This document shows, piece after piece, positions 6,443 through 8,489 of a stretch of DNA of 8,489 bases. Source of the stretch: an uncultured Halieaceae bacterium. Its GTDB lineage: Bacteria > Pseudomonadota > Gammaproteobacteria > Pseudomonadales > Halieaceae. Position numbers and translations under genes: made by a program. The notes beneath the pieces were generated by a model. That model ran no database searches. It was not told the origin of the DNA and was given only the letters and a program-made list of their open reading frames with translations. The stretch is from the NCBI GenBank assembly GCA_913063005.1, contig CAJXZI010000072.1, positions 1 to 8,489 on the forward strand, given 5' to 3'. How positions within the stretch are numbered: the stretch's first letter is position 1; each line of letters begins with the position of its first letter.

Positions 6443-7933
6443 ATGACTGATTCGGTGTCGGCTCCTGCTGAAGACGAAAACAAATTAATTGCGGAGCGAC
6501 GAGCTAAGCTTGCCAAACTTCGTGAGTCCGGAAACGCATTCCCTAACGACTTTCGCCGTACGGCGTTAGCGGGTGATCTACAACGCCAATACGGACACGA
6601 AACAAAAGAAGACTTGGCGGAAAAGGCAGAGTCTTTCGCGGTTGCTGGTCGCTTAATCCGCAACCGGGGTGCGTTCCTGTTGATTCAGGATGGCTCCGAT
6701 ACGATTCAGCTGTACATCGACCGCAAAGGTTTAAGTACTGAAGTTCTGGACGCGATTAAGTCCTGGGATTTGGGCGATATCGTGGCTTCCTCGGGTGTTC
6801 TGTGCAAAAGCGGCAAGGGCGACCTTTATATCAATATGGAGACGGCCCAGTTACTGACAAAAGCGCTACGGCCGCTGCCTGACAAATACCATGGTCTATC
6901 CGACCAAGAGACACGCTACCGTCAGCGCTACGTTGATCTTATTGCCAATCCGGAAGTAAGAGAAACCTTTCAGATTCGCTCCAAGGTAATTGCCTTTGTT
7001 AGATCATTCCTCGATCGACATGGGTTTATGGAAGTCGAGACGCCAATGTTACACCCCATTCCGGGTGGTGCGACCGCACGTCCTTTCGCGACGCATCACA
7101 ATGCGCTCGATATGCCGATGTTCATGCGTATTGCGCCTGAGCTCTATCTAAAGCGGTTAACGGTAGGTGGGTTTGAGAAGGTTTATGAAATCAACCGCAA
7201 CTTCCGTAATGAAGGCTTATCGACGCGGCACAACCCCGAATTCACGATGCTCGAGTTCTATTGGGCCTATGCAGATTACCGCGACGCGATGGACCTCACT
7301 GAGCAGTTACTGAGAGAACTCTCACAGGAAGTTCTAGGGACAACGGTCATTCCCTGTGGTGAGGACACCGTTGACTTCAGCGCTGATTTTGCACGACTTT
7401 CGGTAACTGAGGCGATCCTAGCGCATAACCCAAATTTGCAATCCAGCGACCTCGAAACGCGCGAATCAGCGGCGGCCGTACTGCAAAAACTAGGTGTGGA
7501 GATTAAAGAAGGCTGGGGACTTGGCCGTATCCATATGGAAATATTTGAGGAAACGGCGGAACATAAGCTCATCCAGCCAACGTTTATCACAGAGTACCCC
7601 ACTGAGGTTTCGCCGCTCGCCCGCCGCAACGATAACAACCCCGATATCACCGACCGTTTTGAGTTTTTTGTCGGTGGTCGCGAGCTGGCAAACGGTTTCA
7701 GCGAGTTGAACGATGCGGAAGATCAAGCAGAGCGTTTCAGAGCTCAGGTAGCTGAGAAAGATGCGGGTGACGACGAGGCCATGCACTTCGATCACGACTA
7801 CGTTCGAGCATTGGAATACGGCTTGCCGCCCACGGCTGGCGAGGGCATTGGGATTGATCGACTCGTGATGCTATTAACCAACGCAGCCTCGATCCGTGAT
7901 GTCATTTTGTTCCCGCACATGCGTCCAGAGTAA
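6443..7933 (+). CDS. lysS: Lysyl-tRNA synthetase, class II
   Basis: Charges tRNA-Lys with lysine using ATP, in the cytoplasm. The product is 496 residues (E. coli LysS 505). An N-terminal helix with LIAERRAKLAKLRESGNAFPNDFRR is followed by the anticodon-binding OB fold at about residues 65-150 (VAGRLIRNRGAFLLIQDG onward), then LTKALRPLPDKYHGLSDQE. The class II catalytic core contains motif 1 around GFMEVETPML-PGGATARPF, motif 2 in YEINRNFRNEGLSTRHNPEF (Arg255, Glu257), the substrate loop GRELANGFSELNDAEDQAERF, and motif 3 in GEGIGIDRLVMLL (Arg473). It lacks any RNase-like or membrane-domain fusion. It follows prfB by 13 bases, the same arrangement as in E. coli, so the two are probably co-transcribed. 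The gene ends in TAA with no clear terminator in the next 41 bases. Confidence 0.98.
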   Translation: MTDSVSAPAEDENKLIAERRAKLAKLRESGNAFPNDFRRTALAGDLQRQYGHETKEDLAEKAESFAVAGRLIRNRGAFLLIQDGSDTIQLYIDRKGLSTEVLDAIKSWDLGDIVASSGVLCKSGKGDLYINMETAQLLTKALRPLPDKYHGLSDQETRYRQRYVDLIANPEVRETFQIRSKVIAFVRSFLDRHGFMEVETPMLHPIPGGATARPFATHHNALDMPMFMRIAPELYLKRLTVGGFEKVYEINRNFRNEGLSTRHNPEFTMLEFYWAYADYRDAMDLTEQLLRELSQEVLGTTVIPCGEDTVDFSADFARLSVTEAILAHNPNLQSSDLETRESAAAVLQKLGVEIKEGWGLGRIHMEIFEETAEHKLIQPTFITEYPTEVSPLARRNDNNPDITDRFEFFVGGRELANGFSELNDAEDQAERFRAQVAEKDAGDDEAMHFDHDYVRALEYGLPPTAGEGIGIDRLVMLLTNAASIRDVILFPHMRPE

Positions 7934-7960
7934 ATTTGTCACACTTTTCGAGTAAAAGGC

Positions 7961-7968
7961 TGTATTCT
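7961..7968 (+). promoter_or_regulatory. Possible -10 element ahead of the lipoprotein gene
   Basis: TGTATTCT ends six bases before the ATG at 7975; TATTCT matches the -10 consensus at 4 of 6. A good -35-like TTGTCA lies at 7936-7941, but the spacer to TATTCT would be 21 bases (19 to an overlapping TGTATT), longer than ideal. If real, transcription would begin at or near the ATG. The call is tentative. Confidence 0.3.
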
Positions 7969-7974
7969 CCGCAC

Positions 7975-8489
7975 ATGACAGTGCACCACAAATCGCCGGT
8001 TTTACTGAGTCTATCGCTGAGCTTGCTGACGTTAGCGGGTTGCCAGTCTATGCCGGCTGAGAATGCATCGGTGGACAGTGCACAGCGAGAGCCTATGACC
8101 GAGCAAGTGGCGGTTGCTGAACTCAATATCCCCGAACCCGTGACAGAGGCGCCGTGTGATTGTGACTCGGTGGTCGTTGAGGTTGAAGAGACCTACTTTG
8201 ACCGGGCTATTCGTGCTTTGGCCGCCAGAGATTACGCGCAAGCGCTGCAATATTTCGAGGCACACCGGAATGCGGATAATGCGAATGCGGCGAGAGAAGC
8301 CGAGATAGGCTTAGCGTTTATCGCAGTGTTGCAGGCAGACAGCCGAGATCCGAGTAATTCCCAAGCGCTTGACGATCGTGCAGAGGTCATCTCTCTCGCT
8401 TTGTCCTTGCTAACGCGTCTGGAAGATAAAGTGTCAGCGCTCGGAAAAATTAACAGCCGCCTGGTGGATGATCTGGAAAAGCGGGAAGC
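7975..8489 (+). CDS. Putative outer-membrane lipoprotein with TPR-like helices (3' partial)
   Basis: Function not recognised. The first 171 residues are visible and the frame runs off the window. A short basic N-terminus (His-His-Lys) and a hydrophobic Leu/Ser segment lead into the lipobox L20-A-G-C23, so signal peptidase II cleavage and lipidation at Cys23 are expected. Gln at +2 argues for sorting to the outer membrane. Residues 24-60 look like an acidic, Pro-rich linker. A Cys-Asp-Cys pair (61, 63) follows, then a TPR-like helical stretch at about 73-120 (YFDRAIRALAARDYAQALQY and on). A predicted coiled coil runs from about 135 to the edge (ISLALSLLTRLEDKV onward). The layout loosely recalls QseG-like lipoproteins that accompany sensor kinases; this is a weak comparison from memory. 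The ATG at 7975 suits the signal peptide, but no nearby Shine-Dalgarno sequence is visible; a GTG two codons on is the alternative. It could ride on the lysS transcript. Confidence 0.8.
   Translation, partial: MTVHHKSPVLLSLSLSLLTLAGCQSMPAENASVDSAQREPMTEQVAVAELNIPEPVTEAPCDCDSVVVEVEETYFDRAIRALAARDYAQALQYFEAHRNADNANAAREAEIGLAFIAVLQADSRDPSNSQALDDRAEVISLALSLLTRLEDKVSALGKINSRLVDDLEKRE

Noticed and set aside
7944..7958. Inverted repeat CTTTT-CGAGT-AAAAG after lysS as a terminator
   Set aside because: The stem is only five mostly A-T pairs and no T-run follows. It is too weak to call a terminator or operator.
1..8489. Mobile element, CRISPR array, tRNA or other RNA gene, or a novel defence-type system
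   Set aside because: Nearly all bases lie in recognised core genes and the gaps total about 130 bases. I saw no repeats, integrase or transposase, or tRNA-like folds.

Overview
The window holds a compact, all plus-strand run of bacterial housekeeping genes. In order these are the C-terminal two thirds of an AlaC-type aminotransferase (open at the left edge), hom, thrC, recJ, prfB, lysS and the N-terminal part of a lipoprotein (open at the right edge). Protein content and moderate GC point to a gammaproteobacterium. From memory, AlaC, RecJ, RF2 and LysS resemble the E. coli proteins, and Hom and ThrC resemble the Pseudomonas forms. A marine, non-enteric lineage such as the Cellvibrionales/Halieaceae is plausible, but that is inference and not shown by any marker here.

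Left block (1-3540) is amino-acid metabolism. The aminotransferase stop overlaps the hom GTG start by four bases (GTGA), and thrC follows 16 bases after hom. Hom (aspartate semialdehyde to homoserine) and ThrC (phosphohomoserine to threonine) are two of the last three steps of threonine synthesis. The step between them, homoserine kinase, is not encoded here. recJ (3540-5270) starts inside the thrC stop codon (TGATG), so it looks translationally coupled to the threonine genes although it encodes a DNA repair exonuclease.

Right block (5271-7933) is the well-known prfB-lysS pair: release factor 2 and lysyl-tRNA synthetase, 13 bases apart. prfB is read correctly only through the classical programmed +1 frameshift at an in-frame UGA (5406-5408), by which RF2 regulates its own synthesis. 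A possible sigma70-type promoter lies in the 63-base gap before prfB. Downstream of lysS a 41-base gap leads into a lipoprotein with a clear lipobox, a TPR-like helical region and the start of a coiled coil. I could not assign its family.

All intergenic gaps are short (0-63 bases). I saw no RNA gene, insertion sequence, CRISPR array, prophage element or convincing intrinsic terminator. This is an ordinary core-genome region. The points worth a second look are modest: the frameshift cassette, the gene couplings and the truncated lipoprotein.
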